Source: Lysobacteraceae bacterium NML91-0213 (GTDB lineage: Bacteria > Pseudomonadota > Gammaproteobacteria > Xanthomonadales > Xanthomonadaceae). From it: a stretch of 59,580 bases of DNA. The notes beneath the pieces are model-generated. The model was not told the origin of the DNA and made no database searches. It saw only the letters and a list, made by a program, of their open reading frames with translations. Where the stretch lies: NCBI GenBank assembly GCA_002798175.1, contig NWQL01000005.1:107891-167470 (forward strand), read 5' to 3'. The position numbers and the translations under genes were made by a program. Of this stretch, positions 20,520 through 29,575 are shown one piece after another. Positions within the stretch are counted from its first letter, which is position 1, and each line of letters starts with the position of its first letter.

Positions 20520-21191
20520 ATGCCGCAGACCATCCTCGTCGCCGACGACCACCCGCTGTTCCGCGAAGCGTTGCGCGGCGCGGTTGCGCGCACGCTGCCG
20601 GACGCGCGGCTGTGCGAGGCCAGCGACACCACCAGCCTCTACGGCCTGGTCGAAGCGGAGCCTGATGCCGACCTGTTGTTGCTCGACCTCAACATGCCCG
20701 GCGCGCAGGGCTTCAGCGCGCTGGTGCACCTGCGCGCGCAGCATCCGCAGCTGCCGATCGTGATCGTGTCGGCGCGCGAGGAGCCCACGGTGATGCGGCG
20801 CGCGCTCGACCACGGGGCGATGGGGTTCATCCCGAAGTCCGCCGACACCCAGGTGCTGGGCGAAGCGCTGCAGCGCGTACTCGAGGGTGACCGCTGGGTC
20901 CCGGCCGCGGCCAGCGCCGCGCCGGCGGCGAGCGCCGACGAACACGATGTCGCCGCGCGCGTGAGTGACCTCACCCCGCAGCAGTTCCGGGTGCTGCAGA
21001 TGCTGGGCGAGGGCATGCTCAACAAGCAGATCGGTTACGAGCTGGGTGTCTCCGAGGCCACGGTGAAGGCCCACATGAGCGCCATCCTGCGCAAGCTCGG
21101 CGCCAGCAACCGCACCCAGGCGGTGCTGATCGCGGGACGCCTGGCGGTGGATCCTGCGGCGGTGACCGCACCGCCCGACGGGTTCGACTGA
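20520..21191 (+). CDS. crbR: NarL/LuxR-type response regulator, CrbR-like
   Basis: A 223-residue two-component regulator. The receiver domain (1-120) has the acidic pair DD at 9-10, the phospho-acceptor Asp56 in LLLDLNMPG, and a conserved lysine in IPKSAD near 106. The C-terminal LuxR helix-turn-helix spans about 150-215 (LTPQQFRVLQMLGEGMLNKQIGYELGVSEATVKAHMSAILRKL pattern). It lies 31 bp after acs, probably cotranscribed. In Vibrio and Pseudomonas, CrbR of this type is activated by CrbS and turns on acs; the CrbS-like kinase is 0.7 kb away on the other strand, so the same circuit is inferred here. Confidence 0.88.
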   Translation: MPQTILVADDHPLFREALRGAVARTLPDARLCEASDTTSLYGLVEAEPDADLLLLDLNMPGAQGFSALVHLRAQHPQLPIVIVSAREEPTVMRRALDHGAMGFIPKSADTQVLGEALQRVLEGDRWVPAAASAAPAASADEHDVAARVSDLTPQQFRVLQMLGEGMLNKQIGYELGVSEATVKAHMSAILRKLGASNRTQAVLIAGRLAVDPAAVTAPPDGFD

Positions 21192-21214
21192 CGGTTGATC
21201 GCGCGATCCCCGGA

Positions 21215-21856
21215 TCAGCTGCCGCCGACCATCCGCCACAGCGCGTGCAGCGCATAGCCGCCGCCGCCGATCAGCACCGCGAAGTAGATGACGGTGCCGA
21301 TGGTGGCGAGATGGCCGAGCAGGATGGCGCCGCCATCGCGCTGGATCATGCCGATGGCATAGAACAGCAGCGCCACTGCCGGGAACGTGTTGCTGAAGGG
21401 AACGAAGCCGAACGGCGCCATCAGCAGCAGCGCGGCGAAGATGAAGGCCAGGCTGTTGAAGATGTCGACGGCGCGGCCTTCGGCCAGTGCCGGGAGGCGG
21501 CCCGGGCGGCTGACGCGCTCGAGCCGGCGCACCCATGACAACCCGCGGCGCAGGCCGTTGCGCAGCTTCTCCGCCGGCAGCCGGCGCTCGCGCAGCCGTG
21601 CGGGCAGCCACAGCGGGCGCCGGGTCAGCCGGCTGACGCCGATCAGCAGCAGCGCCGCGCCGAACACCGTGCTCACGCCGGGGATCGATACCGGGATCAG
21701 GAACACCACCGTCAACAGCATCGACAGCAGCAACAGGCCCTCGCTGCCGATGCGCTCGACGATGCTGCCCAGGCTGAGGTGCTCGCCGTCGAGGTCGGCA
21801 ATGATCCGTTCGAGTCGATCGCCGAGCGTGTCGCGGCGGGTACGTGAGTCGCTCAT
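21215..21856 (-). CDS. ExoD family membrane protein
   Basis: A 213-residue integral membrane protein of the ExoD family. It starts with a soluble 25-residue segment containing GDRLERIIADLDGEHLSLGSIVERIG, followed by hydrophobic helices LLLLSMLLTVVFLIPVSIPG, IFNSLAFIFAALLLMAPFGFVPF and a C-terminal pair ending in MVGGS. ExoD was first linked to exopolysaccharide production in rhizobia, but its molecular function is not established. It lies between the regulator and the hybrid kinase, on the kinase strand, and ends 23 bp from the regulator's stop (convergent). Confidence 0.82.
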   Translation of the reverse strand: MSDSRTRRDTLGDRLERIIADLDGEHLSLGSIVERIGSEGLLLLSMLLTVVFLIPVSIPGVSTVFGAALLLIGVSRLTRRPLWLPARLRERRLPAEKLRNGLRRGLSWVRRLERVSRPGRLPALAEGRAVDIFNSLAFIFAALLLMAPFGFVPFSNTFPAVALLFYAIGMIQRDGGAILLGHLATIGTVIYFAVLIGGGGYALHALWRMVGGS

Positions 21857-21915
21857 CCGGCGGCAGGACCGTGCAGGGCGGGGCAGTGTAACAAGCGTGC
21901 CCATGCAGGCCGGCT

Positions 21916-24900
21916 TCAGATCTGCTGCGCCGGGGGTTGGGGCCGGCGTTGCGCGGCGAGGAACGCGCGCAGCGACGCCGGCTTGAGCGGCTTGGTCAGC
22001 ACACGGTAGCCGCGCCTGCGCGCGGCCTGCTTGAGGGCATCGCTGCCGTCGGCGGTCAGCAGCACTCCGGGCGTACCGGGCGAGAGTTCGCGCAACGCAT
22101 CCAGCGTGTCGAGCCCGTCGAGGCGGTCGTGCAGGTGGTAGTCGACCACCAGCACGTCGGGAGCATCCACCATGCGGGCGAGTGCCAGGTCGACGGTCGT
22201 GGCGGCCAGCACCTGCACCTGCCAGCGCTGCAGCAGTGCCTGCATGCCGGCGAGGATGTCCGGGTCGTTGTCCACGCACAGCACGCGCATGCCGGACAGC
22301 GACTCGCCGAGCCCGATCGCCGGCCGTGCCGGCACCGCGACGGCATGCTCGGCGCCCGGCACCATGATCGAGAACACGCTGCCGTAGCCGACACGCGAGC
22401 GTGCATCGAGGCGATGGCCGAGCAGGCGCGAGATGCGCTGGCAGATCGACAGCCCCAGGCCGAGTCCGCGCTCATCCCAGTCGAATGGCTGCTGGTAGCG
22501 GTGGAACTCGTCGTAGATCTGGCGCATATGGTGTTCGGGAATGCCCGGGCCGGTATCCCAGACCTGTAGCGCGACGCTGTCGCCACGCGGCCGCGCCGCC
22601 AGCACGATGCGGCCCTCGCGGGTGTAGCGCAGTGCATTGGCGAGGAAGTTCTGCAGCACGCGACGCAGCAGGCGGCGGTCACTGTGCACCGGCAGCGGGC
22701 GCACGTTCAGGCGCACCGCGATGCCGCGTGCGGCCGCCAGCGGTGCGTACTGCGCGGCGAGTTCGCGCATCAGTTCGGCGGCATCGAAATCCGACCATTC
22801 CGGGCGCAATGCACCCGCGTCCAGGCGCGAGACATCGAGCAGACCGTCGAGCAGTTCCTCGGCCGCGCGCAGCGAAGTGTCCACGCGCTCGGCCAGGCGG
22901 CGCTGTTCGTCGGCCTCGTCGCTTTCGCGCAGCGCCGAGGTGAACAGCCGCGCGGCGTTGAGCGGTTGCAGCACGTCGTGGCTGAGCGCGGCCAGGAAGC
23001 GCGTGCGCGACTGCTGCGCGGCCTCGGCCTCGCGGGTGCGCATGGTGACGCGCTGCTCGAGCGTCTCGTTGACCTCGCGCAGCGCGCGCTCCACGCGCTT
23101 GTATTCGGTGACGTCGCTGTAGCTGGTGACATAGCCGCCGCCGGGCAACGGCTGGCCGCGCACCTCGATCACCAGCCCGCTGCCCAGAATGCGTTCGGAC
23201 ACGTGCGGCGAACCGCCCCGCATGTAGGCGATGCGCTTGGCGGTCTCGGTATCCATCGCCGCGTCGTTGAGTTCGCCCAGTTCACCGCGCTCGGCGTTGT
23301 AGCGGATCAGGTCGGCAACCGGACGGCCGACGTAGAGCATGCCGTCCGGGTAGTCGAACAGCTGCTGGTAGCGGCGGTTCCAGGCGACCAGGCGCATGTC
23401 GCGGTCGACCACGCTCACGCCCTGGTCGATGTTCTCCAGCGTGGTCGACAGGATCTCGCGGTTGAAGCGAAGCTCCTGGCCGGCCTCGTCGAGCACCGCC
23501 ACCACCTCGCCCAGGTCCATGCCGGTGCCGCGCAGCGAACTGGTCAGCACCAGGCGCGCCGAGGCCGCGCCGATGGCCGAGGCCAGCAGGCGCTCGGTGA
23601 ACTGCACCCAGGCCCGGTCGGCGGGTGCCGATGGTTGCAGCGGCTTGCCCTGTGCCTGGGCCTGCTCGACGAATGCGCGCTGCGCATGGCGCGCACCGAT
23701 GATGCGACGCGCCAGCGTCAGCAGGTCGCGTACCTGCAGGCCGCTGCGCCACTCGCTGCTGCCCAGGCTGCGCCGCTCGGCATACGGGTTGAGGTAGGGG
23801 ACCGCGGCAAGATGCTCGTCCAGCCCCGGGCGCCAGCGTTGCGAGACCAGCAGCAGCGTGCCGATGTTGAACAGCAGCGCCCAGAACGTGCCGTGGGTGA
23901 GCGGATCCCATCCCTGCATGCCGAACAGCCCCCGCGGCCGCAGCCAGGCCATGCCGAACGGGCCGGTCTCCAGCCACGCGCCGTCGAACCAGCCGGCATC
24001 GGTCAGGGTGGGCAGCAGCAGCGTGTAGATCCACACCGCGAAGCCGATCAGCAGGCCGGCCTCGGCGCCTTCGCGGCTGGCGCCACGCCAGTACAGGCCG
24101 CCGATCAATGCGGGTGCGAACTGCGCGACGGCGGCGAAGGCCATCAGCCCGTACGAGGCCAGCGTGGTGTCCGAGCCGCTGGCGCGGTAGTAGCCGTAGG
24201 CCAGCCCGGCGAAGCACAGGATCGCCACCCGCCGCACCCACAGCACGGTGCCGGCAAGCTCTCCGCCATGGCGCTGGGCCCAGCCGCGCCGGCGCAGCAG
24301 CAGCGGCATCACCAGGTCGTTGGAGACCATGATCGCCAGCGCCACGCTGGCTACGATCACCATGCCGGTGGCGGCCGAGAAGCCGCCGACATAGGCGAAC
24401 AGCGCCAGCGCCTCGCGCTGCCCGGCCAGCGGCAGCGCCAGCACGTAGGTGTCGGCGATTGCCGCGCCGTCGTCGAACAGCGCGATGCCGGCCGCCGCGA
24501 TCGGCACCACCATCAGGCTCACGATCAGCAGGTAGCCACCGAACAGCCAGCGGGCGCGGCGGATCTCCGACACGTCGCCGCATTCGACGATCGCCACGTG
24601 GAACTGCCGCGGCAGGCAGAAGATCGCCGCGAAGGCGAGCAGCGTCTGCGCGACGAAGCCGTCGGGCGCGGCATTGGAGAACAGCGCGGCGCTGGCCTCG
24701 GTGAAGCGGGGGGCGCTGCCGAACCAGAACAGCGCGAAAACGCCCACCGCCACCAGTGCCACCAGCTTGACCAGCGATTCCAGCGCGATCGCCAGCATCA
24801 TGCCCGGCCGGTGCTCGGTGGCGTCCACCTGGCGGGTGCCGAACAGGATCGCGAACAGCGCCATCAGCAGCGCCACGTACAGGGCCGGATCGCCGAAGCT

Positions 24901-25362
24901 GCTGTGCGCCATCGCCGGCCCGCCCAGCACCTGCAACGACAGGGCCACCGCCTTGTACTGCAGCGCGAGGTAGGGCACCGCCGCCACCAGCGCGATCACC
25001 GCAACCATCGCCGCCAACCGCTGCGAACGGCCATAACGGGCGGCGATGAAGTCGGCGATCGACACCGTGCTCTGCGACTGCGCGACCAGTGCCATCCGCT
25101 CGAGGATCCGCCAGCCGAAGACCAGCAGCAGCAACGGGCCGAGATAGATCGGCAGGTAGCCCAGGCCGTGGCGCGCGGCGCTGCCGACCGCGCCGTAGAA
25201 GGTCCACGACGAGCAGTACACCGCCAGGGCCAGGCTGTAGACCACCGGCCGCAGCGCCGGGCGCTGGACGTGCGCGGGATGGCGGTCGCCCCACCACGCC
25301 ACCGCGAACAGCAGCGCGGCGTATCCAACCGATACCAGCAGCAGTACCCAGCTCGGCAGCAT
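21916..25362 (-). CDS. crbS: CrbS-like hybrid histidine kinase with sodium/solute symporter domain
   Basis: A 1148-residue sensor. The N-terminal 500 residues form an SSS transporter-like membrane domain with about 12-13 helices (VYSLALAVYCSSWTFYGAVGSAA marks the family). A PAS domain lies at about 640-760, followed by a coiled linker, the HisKA H-box LSHDVLQPLN near 797, an HATPase domain (DTGPGIPEHH and GLGLSICQRI), and a C-terminal receiver with Asp in VVDYHLHD near 1075. In CrbS the transporter part couples acetate or proline-like solutes to kinase activity. Cognate regulator is the gene at 20520. Whether the domain transports anything is unknown. Confidence 0.88.
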   Translation of the reverse strand: MLPSWVLLLVSVGYAALLFAVAWWGDRHPAHVQRPALRPVVYSLALAVYCSSWTFYGAVGSAARHGLGYLPIYLGPLLLLVFGWRILERMALVAQSQSTVSIADFIAARYGRSQRLAAMVAVIALVAAVPYLALQYKAVALSLQVLGGPAMAHSSFGDPALYVALLMALFAILFGTRQVDATEHRPGMMLAIALESLVKLVALVAVGVFALFWFGSAPRFTEASAALFSNAAPDGFVAQTLLAFAAIFCLPRQFHVAIVECGDVSEIRRARWLFGGYLLIVSLMVVPIAAAGIALFDDGAAIADTYVLALPLAGQREALALFAYVGGFSAATGMVIVASVALAIMVSNDLVMPLLLRRRGWAQRHGGELAGTVLWVRRVAILCFAGLAYGYYRASGSDTTLASYGLMAFAAVAQFAPALIGGLYWRGASREGAEAGLLIGFAVWIYTLLLPTLTDAGWFDGAWLETGPFGMAWLRPRGLFGMQGWDPLTHGTFWALLFNIGTLLLVSQRWRPGLDEHLAAVPYLNPYAERRSLGSSEWRSGLQVRDLLTLARRIIGARHAQRAFVEQAQAQGKPLQPSAPADRAWVQFTERLLASAIGAASARLVLTSSLRGTGMDLGEVVAVLDEAGQELRFNREILSTTLENIDQGVSVVDRDMRLVAWNRRYQQLFDYPDGMLYVGRPVADLIRYNAERGELGELNDAAMDTETAKRIAYMRGGSPHVSERILGSGLVIEVRGQPLPGGGYVTSYSDVTEYKRVERALREVNETLEQRVTMRTREAEAAQQSRTRFLAALSHDVLQPLNAARLFTSALRESDEADEQRRLAERVDTSLRAAEELLDGLLDVSRLDAGALRPEWSDFDAAELMRELAAQYAPLAAARGIAVRLNVRPLPVHSDRRLLRRVLQNFLANALRYTREGRIVLAARPRGDSVALQVWDTGPGIPEHHMRQIYDEFHRYQQPFDWDERGLGLGLSICQRISRLLGHRLDARSRVGYGSVFSIMVPGAEHAVAVPARPAIGLGESLSGMRVLCVDNDPDILAGMQALLQRWQVQVLAATTVDLALARMVDAPDVLVVDYHLHDRLDGLDTLDALRELSPGTPGVLLTADGSDALKQAARRRGYRVLTKPLKPASLRAFLAAQRRPQPPAQQI

Positions 25363-25527
25363 CAGCTTCCCCGGCCGACGTCAAAACCTTCCGGAGTGTA
25401 CGCGCAGCGGGGCTCGCGCTTCCGGGTCGGGAGATGGGCGCGGCCTGCAGGGCAATCGCGACAGCAACGTCCGATGATCAGTGGCGACAACTGCAACGGC
25501 AACGGCAACGGCGGGGCGTCGGCTCCG

Positions 25528-25670
25528 GTCGGGCGGCACCCGGCCCGGGATCTTGCTCCCCGGCTCGGTCAGACATCCATGTCTGACTCGCCGCCGCGGC
25601 CCATCCATGGGCCGCTATCCGCAAATCCCGATCCGGATGCCGCGCCACGACTTCGCGGGCGTGGCTTCGG
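25528..25670 (+). repeat. Intergenic repeat copy A (CCATCCATGG core)
   Basis: Left arm of an inverted repeat. It contains CTCCCCGGCTCGGTCAGACA at 25556-25575 and the palindrome GGCCCATCCATGGGCC at 25598-25613, and ends with GCGTGGCTTCGG. The right arm at 25840-25975 repeats it in reverse with few differences. Confidence 0.75.
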
Positions 25671-25839
25671 TGGTGCCGGGCCTTGCGGAGCGGCGGGGCG
25701 CGGAGCTGTCCGGCGGGCGCGAGCGTGGCGACTGCAAGCGCGCGGCGGTACTGGGCGACGCGCAAATCAGTAACCCGGAACCCGTTCGTTCCATGGGAGA
25801 CAAAGATCCGCGAGAGGCCTGGAAACGGATCATGCCGAA

Positions 25840-25975
25840 GCCACGCCAATGAATCATCGCGCGGCGCGGGGACCGGGGTGTGCGGAAAGCAGGCCATGGA
25901 TGGCCTGCGGCGGCGAGTCGGACAGGATGTCTGACCGAGCCGGGGAGCATGCCCCGGTTCCGGCGCCGCCCCACC
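25840..25975 (-). repeat. Intergenic repeat copy B (CCATCCATGG core)
   Basis: Reverse-oriented partner of the copy at 25528. GGATGTCTGACCGAGCCGGG at 25925-25944 is the exact complement of the segment in copy A, and GGCCATGGATGGCC at 25892-25905 is the shared palindromic core. Confidence 0.75.
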
Positions 25976-26116
25976 GGAGCACGCGTACGCTTCTGCCGCG
26001 GCAGTCGAACGACAGCGGAACCTCACACTCGCCAGGGTGCTGCCATCCCCGGCCATCGAGTACAGGTAGTCCGATCCTCCCGATCCGATCACCGCAAGCG
26101 GAGGCCCAGAAACACG

Positions 26117-26137
26117 AAACCCGCCTTGCGGCGGGTT
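26117..26137 (-). terminator. Terminator after rpmB-rpmG
   Basis: A perfect stem AACCCGCC-TTGC-GGCGGGTT lies about 50 bp beyond the rpmG stop and is followed on the minus strand by the T-rich TTTCGTGTTTC. Confidence 0.65.
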
Positions 26138-26189
26138 CCGTTCTGCCCCGGAGGGCGTGAGCGATTGCCTGCGGTTGCAGGTGGTCAAC

Positions 26190-26354
26190 TCACTTGATCT
26201 TGCCTTCCTTGTACGGCACGTGCTTGCGCACGACGGGATCGTACTTCTTGATCTCCATCTTGCCGGGGGTGTTCTTCTTGTTCTTGTCGGTGGTGTAGAA
26301 GTGGCCGGTGCCGGCCGAGGAAATCAGGCGGATCTTGTCGCGCTTGGAAGCCAT
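26190..26354 (-). CDS. rpmG: 50S ribosomal protein L33
   Basis: A 54-residue protein [19 protein letters not shown] with the family core YTTDKNKKN and a C-terminal [18 protein letters not shown]. It is the cysteine-free form of L33, without the zinc ribbon. L33 sits near the ribosomal E site of the large subunit. It is 13 bp after rpmB in the conserved rpmB-rpmG operon and has a GGAGG-like ribosome site (AGGATCTGACC). Confidence 0.96.
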   Translation of the reverse strand: MASKRDKIRLISSAGTGHFYTTDKNKKNTPGKMEIKKYDPVVRKHVPYKEGKIK

Positions 26355-26367
26355 GGTCAGATCCTCC

Positions 26368-26604
26368 TCAGATCTTTTCGCCGCGCTTGCGCAGCTCGGC
26401 GATCACGGCGTCGATGCCGTTCTTGTCGATGGTACGCAGCGCCTTGGTGGACACGCGCAGCTTGATCCAGCGGTTCTCCGACGCAACCCAGAAACGGCGC
26501 TCGTGGAGATTGGGCATGAAACGGCGGCGGGTCTTGTTCATCGCGTGCGAGACGTTGTTGCCGGTCGTCGTACGCTTGCCGGTGACTTGGCAGACTCGGG
26601 ACAT
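26368..26604 (-). CDS. rpmB: 50S ribosomal protein L28
   Basis: A 78-residue protein of normal length starting [20 protein letters not shown], with the central motif [15 protein letters not shown] and C-terminal [21 protein letters not shown]. It is needed for assembly of the large ribosomal subunit. The start at 26604 matches all L28 proteins; longer readings do not. It leads the rpmB-rpmG pair. Confidence 0.97.
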   Translation of the reverse strand: MSRVCQVTGKRTTTGNNVSHAMNKTRRRFMPNLHERRFWVASENRWIKLRVSTKALRTIDKNGIDAVIAELRKRGEKI

Positions 26605-26844
26605 GGTGCACCTCTGGTGGGTCGCGGAGATTCCGCATGGATGCCCCCCTTGGCCAGGGAGGCGACGGCCCCGCCGGCCACGCGGTGAGCGGGCGGCGCG
26701 CGATACGGGCTTGCGCCGCGGATGCGGCGGCTGTGCCAGGTGGGCCGGAATCGCGCTTCCGGAACCGACCACCCCTGCCTGCCGGTGAGGGAGGCGGGAC
26801 ACAACGAGCCGGGCATTATGCCGGGCCGCGGCGCTCCCGGCAAG

Positions 26845-26853
26845 TTATCCACA
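26845..26853 (+). promoter_or_regulatory. Perfect DnaA-box sequence
   Basis: TTATCCACA lies in the 272-bp gap between rpmB and the DUF885 gene, which otherwise shows nothing recognisable. A single box is not an origin; it may be chance or a DnaA titration/regulation site. Confidence 0.3.
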
Positions 26854-26876
26854 GCAGGCCGGCGAACCGGCGGGGG

Positions 26877-28691
26877 TCAGGGTGCGACGGGGGCGGATTC
26901 GCCTGCCGGCGCCGCCTTTGCCGCGGCAATGAACGCACGGATCTGCTGCTCCAGCACCGGCAGCGGCACCGAGCCCTCGCGCAGCACCGCGTTGTGGAAG
27001 GCGCGGATGTCGAAGCGTTCGCCCAGCGCGGCTTCCGCCTCGGCGCGCAGGCGCACGATGGCGATCTCGCCGAGCTTGTACGACAGCGCCTGCGCCGGCC
27101 AGGAAATGTAACGGTCGACCTCGGTGGTCACCTCGTGCTCCGACAGCGCGGTGTTGTCGCGCAGGAACGCCAGCGCCTGCTCGCGGCTCCAGCCCTTGTG
27201 GTGCACGCCGGTGTCGATGACCAGCCGCGCCGCACGCCACATCTCGTAGGTCAGCCGGCCGAAGTGCTCGTAGGGCGTCTCGTAGATGCCCATTTCCTCG
27301 CCCAGCTTCTCCACGTACAGGCCCCAGCCCTCGCCATAGGCGGAGATGTAGCTGTCGCGGCGGAACGCCGGCTGCTCGCCCTGTTCGCGCGCCAGTGCCG
27401 CCTGGAAGGCGTGGCCGGGGTCGGATTCGTGCAGGGTCAGTGCCGGCAGGTTGTACATCGGCCGCGACGGCAGGTCCCAGGTATTGAGCCAGTAGGTGCC
27501 CATGCCGCCGCGGCCGGCGGTCCAGAACGGGGCGATGTCGTCGGGCACCGGCACGATGGTGAAGCGGCCGCGCGGCAGCGGGTCGAAATAGCGGCCGATC
27601 ACCCCGTCCACGCGCTTGGAAATCCACGCGGCGCGGTGCAGCAGTTCCTCCGGCGTCCTGGCATAGAACTGCGGATCCGTGCGCAGGAAGGTCAGGAAGG
27701 CGTCGAAGTCACCGTCGAAGTCGAGCCCGTCGATGATGTCCTGCATCTGTGCGCGGATGCGCGCGACCTCGGCCAGGCCGATGTCGTGGATCTCCTGCGG
27801 CGAGAGGTGGAGGGTGGTGTATTCGCGGATCTGCTGGCGGTAGAAGGCCTCGCCTCCGGGCATCGCCTCGGCCGCGAGGGTCGTGCGCGCCTGCGGCACG
27901 TACTCGTTGCGGAAGAAGGTGAGCAGGTTGCCGAACGCGGGGATCACCGCCGATTCGATCGCCGCGCGGCCCCGCGCGCGCAGGCGTTCCTGTTCGGCCG
28001 CCGGGATGCCGGGCGGCATGCGCTCGAACGGCGACCAGAACGTGGCCTGTGTCGGGTCATCGAGATCCGCCACCGCGGCGACCGACACGTCGCGGCCGTC
28101 CAGTACCGCGCGCGGCACGCTGAAACCACGTGCAAGCCCGGCGCGCATGTTGCCGATCTGCTGGTCGAAGTAACGCGGCACGTCGGCCAGCCGGGCGATG
28201 TAGGCCTCGTAGTCGGCTGCGGTGTGGAACGGCCGCCGGGTCATGAACGACAGGTTGGCCCAGAACGAGCTGTCGGAATTGAACGGCATCTCGTAGCTGC
28301 GCAGGCGCACGTTGTCGGCGAGGTTCTCCACCTGCGGGCGATAGATCGCCAGGTTGATGCGGTTCTCCGCCGACAACGCATCGGTATCGATCGCGTCGAG
28401 CTCGGCCAGTACCTCCTCCCAGCGTGCCAGCCGCGCGGCCTGGGCCTGCGGGCCGACATCGGGCAGGCCACGCCGGGTTTCACTGCCGGTGCCGTCCTCG
28501 CCACGGCCGAACTCCGCCTGCCGCCATGCCCACTCCGCGGTGTAGATCGCCTCGAAGCGCGCGTCGGCCTCGCTGCGCGGCATGCTGGCGGTGGACGGCG
28601 TGTTCGCCGCGGCTGGCTGCGAAGGCGCGGCGTATGCGGCCGGCAGGGCAAGGGCGGTGGCGACAAGGGCGGGCAGCAGCAGCGACTTCAT
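26877..28691 (-). CDS. DUF885 family exported metallopeptidase-like protein
   Basis: A 604-residue protein with a Sec signal peptide (LLLPALVATALALPAAYA). It belongs to the DUF885 family, which resembles M32/M3-type zinc carboxypeptidases. The zinc motif appears as HESDPGHAFQ (His-Glu ... His) near residue 425, with the downstream glutamate in YGEGWGLYVEKL near 465. Family members have been reported as secreted or periplasmic peptidases, but substrates are not settled. The start at 28691 is chosen because it opens directly onto the signal peptide. It is a single gene, flanked upstream by the repeat region at 28960-29340. Confidence 0.88.
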   Translation of the reverse strand: MKSLLLPALVATALALPAAYAAPSQPAAANTPSTASMPRSEADARFEAIYTAEWAWRQAEFGRGEDGTGSETRRGLPDVGPQAQAARLARWEEVLAELDAIDTDALSAENRINLAIYRPQVENLADNVRLRSYEMPFNSDSSFWANLSFMTRRPFHTAADYEAYIARLADVPRYFDQQIGNMRAGLARGFSVPRAVLDGRDVSVAAVADLDDPTQATFWSPFERMPPGIPAAEQERLRARGRAAIESAVIPAFGNLLTFFRNEYVPQARTTLAAEAMPGGEAFYRQQIREYTTLHLSPQEIHDIGLAEVARIRAQMQDIIDGLDFDGDFDAFLTFLRTDPQFYARTPEELLHRAAWISKRVDGVIGRYFDPLPRGRFTIVPVPDDIAPFWTAGRGGMGTYWLNTWDLPSRPMYNLPALTLHESDPGHAFQAALAREQGEQPAFRRDSYISAYGEGWGLYVEKLGEEMGIYETPYEHFGRLTYEMWRAARLVIDTGVHHKGWSREQALAFLRDNTALSEHEVTTEVDRYISWPAQALSYKLGEIAIVRLRAEAEAALGERFDIRAFHNAVLREGSVPLPVLEQQIRAFIAAAKAAPAGESAPVAP

Positions 28692-28959
28692 GGCGTGATC
28701 CGGCAATGCGACGACCGCCGATCATGGCATCCGCGCCAAGCGCCCGCAGGGGTCGGAAGTCGTGGTGCGGCCGTTCCGTCGGGTCGATCGGGGCACGCCT
28801 GGATTGCGGGAGGGGGTGGCGCGAATCCGGTGCCGCCGACTCGGCGGGATGTCCGGCCACACGCCCTCGTCCGATTTCTCCGGCGGTCGCTCGCGGATCT
28901 TGTCGAGTGCAGTCCTATCGGGAGTCCAGGCCGCCCACCGCGGCCGCAGGGGGATGCCC

Positions 28960-29050
28960 AGCCGGATATCTCCGCGTCCTGCTACCACATCCGGCCGCCG
29001 GCCATCCATGGCCGGCTCTGGACATCCCCCTGCGTCCGCGGCGGGCTCCG
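28960..29050 (+). repeat. Intergenic repeat copy C (CCATCCATGG core)
   Basis: Contains GGCCGCCGGCCATCCATGGC beginning at 28992 followed by CGGCT-TGGACATCC and GCGGGCTCCG. It is the left arm of an inverted repeat completed by the copy at 29229-29340. Confidence 0.7.
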
Positions 29051-29228
29051 AGCTGTCGTCGTGCCCGGACGAAGGTCAACGGCGAAAAGCGCCGGCGGGC
29101 AGGGCCTGATCGGCTGCAGCTGCTACCGATCCCGGCACCGGAGTGCCCGAAGCGGATCGTGGGCATTGCAGGCACACGGTGGACTGCCCATGCCCTCGTG
29201 CTTCTCGTGCGGAACCTGCGCACGCCGG

Positions 29229-29340
29229 AGCCCGTCGCGTGCACCGGGGGGTGTGCGGACAGCCGGCCATGGATGGCCGGCGGCCGGCCGTGGTAGCCGG
29301 ATGCGGACTCCGGCCGGGGGAGCACACCCCCCGGTGCGCG
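29229..29340 (-). repeat. Intergenic repeat copy D (CCATCCATGG core)
   Basis: Reverse-oriented partner of copy C: AGCCGGCCATGGATGGCCGG at 29261-29280 and TGGTAGCCGGATGCGGACTC at 29291-29310 complement copy C with mismatches. It also has its own outer inverted repeat (GCACCGGGGGGTGTG at 29241 and CACACCCCCCGGTGC at 29323), which gives a large hairpin. Confidence 0.7.
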
Positions 29341-29575
29341 TGCCGGGCGGCGCGGAGTTGGAGCGGAGCAACTCTTGCGTGCACGAGCAGTCCAGCCAGT
29401 CGCTATCGCGGCGGGACCATGACTTCCCTGCTCCCTCCCGCGCAGCTCAAACCGCGCAAGCAGCTGCAAACCATCGTGACCCGAATGGGCCCTGCCTATC
29501 TGCGCGGCAACGCACCGGCAGAAACGTGGACCACGAACAACGCCCGTGGCCAGCTTCGGCCCCGGGCGCTGCGAC

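Larger units (their letters stand above)
25363..26189. other. Intergenic region with a long inverted-repeat pair; no gene
   Basis: These 827 bp between the hybrid kinase start and rpmG hold no frame with convincing protein similarity. Apart from the inverted-repeat pair (annotated separately) and a hairpin beyond rpmG there is only low-complexity GC-rich DNA, including a short (GCAACG)n-like run near 25490-25515. Confidence 0.6.
28692..29575. other. Intergenic region with a second inverted-repeat pair; no gene
   Basis: These 884 bp lie between the DUF885 start and the 3' end of parB. No frame has recognisable protein similarity. The region holds the repeat pair at 28960-29050 and 29229-29340, plus a stretch near 28885-28905 (CGCGGATCTTGTC) that also resembles the spacer of the pair at 25528-25975. 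Confidence 0.6.

Noticed and set aside
22684..25773. 1029-codon plus-strand frame
   Set aside because: Antisense to the CrbS-like kinase; His/Gln/Arg-rich composition typical of shadow frames.
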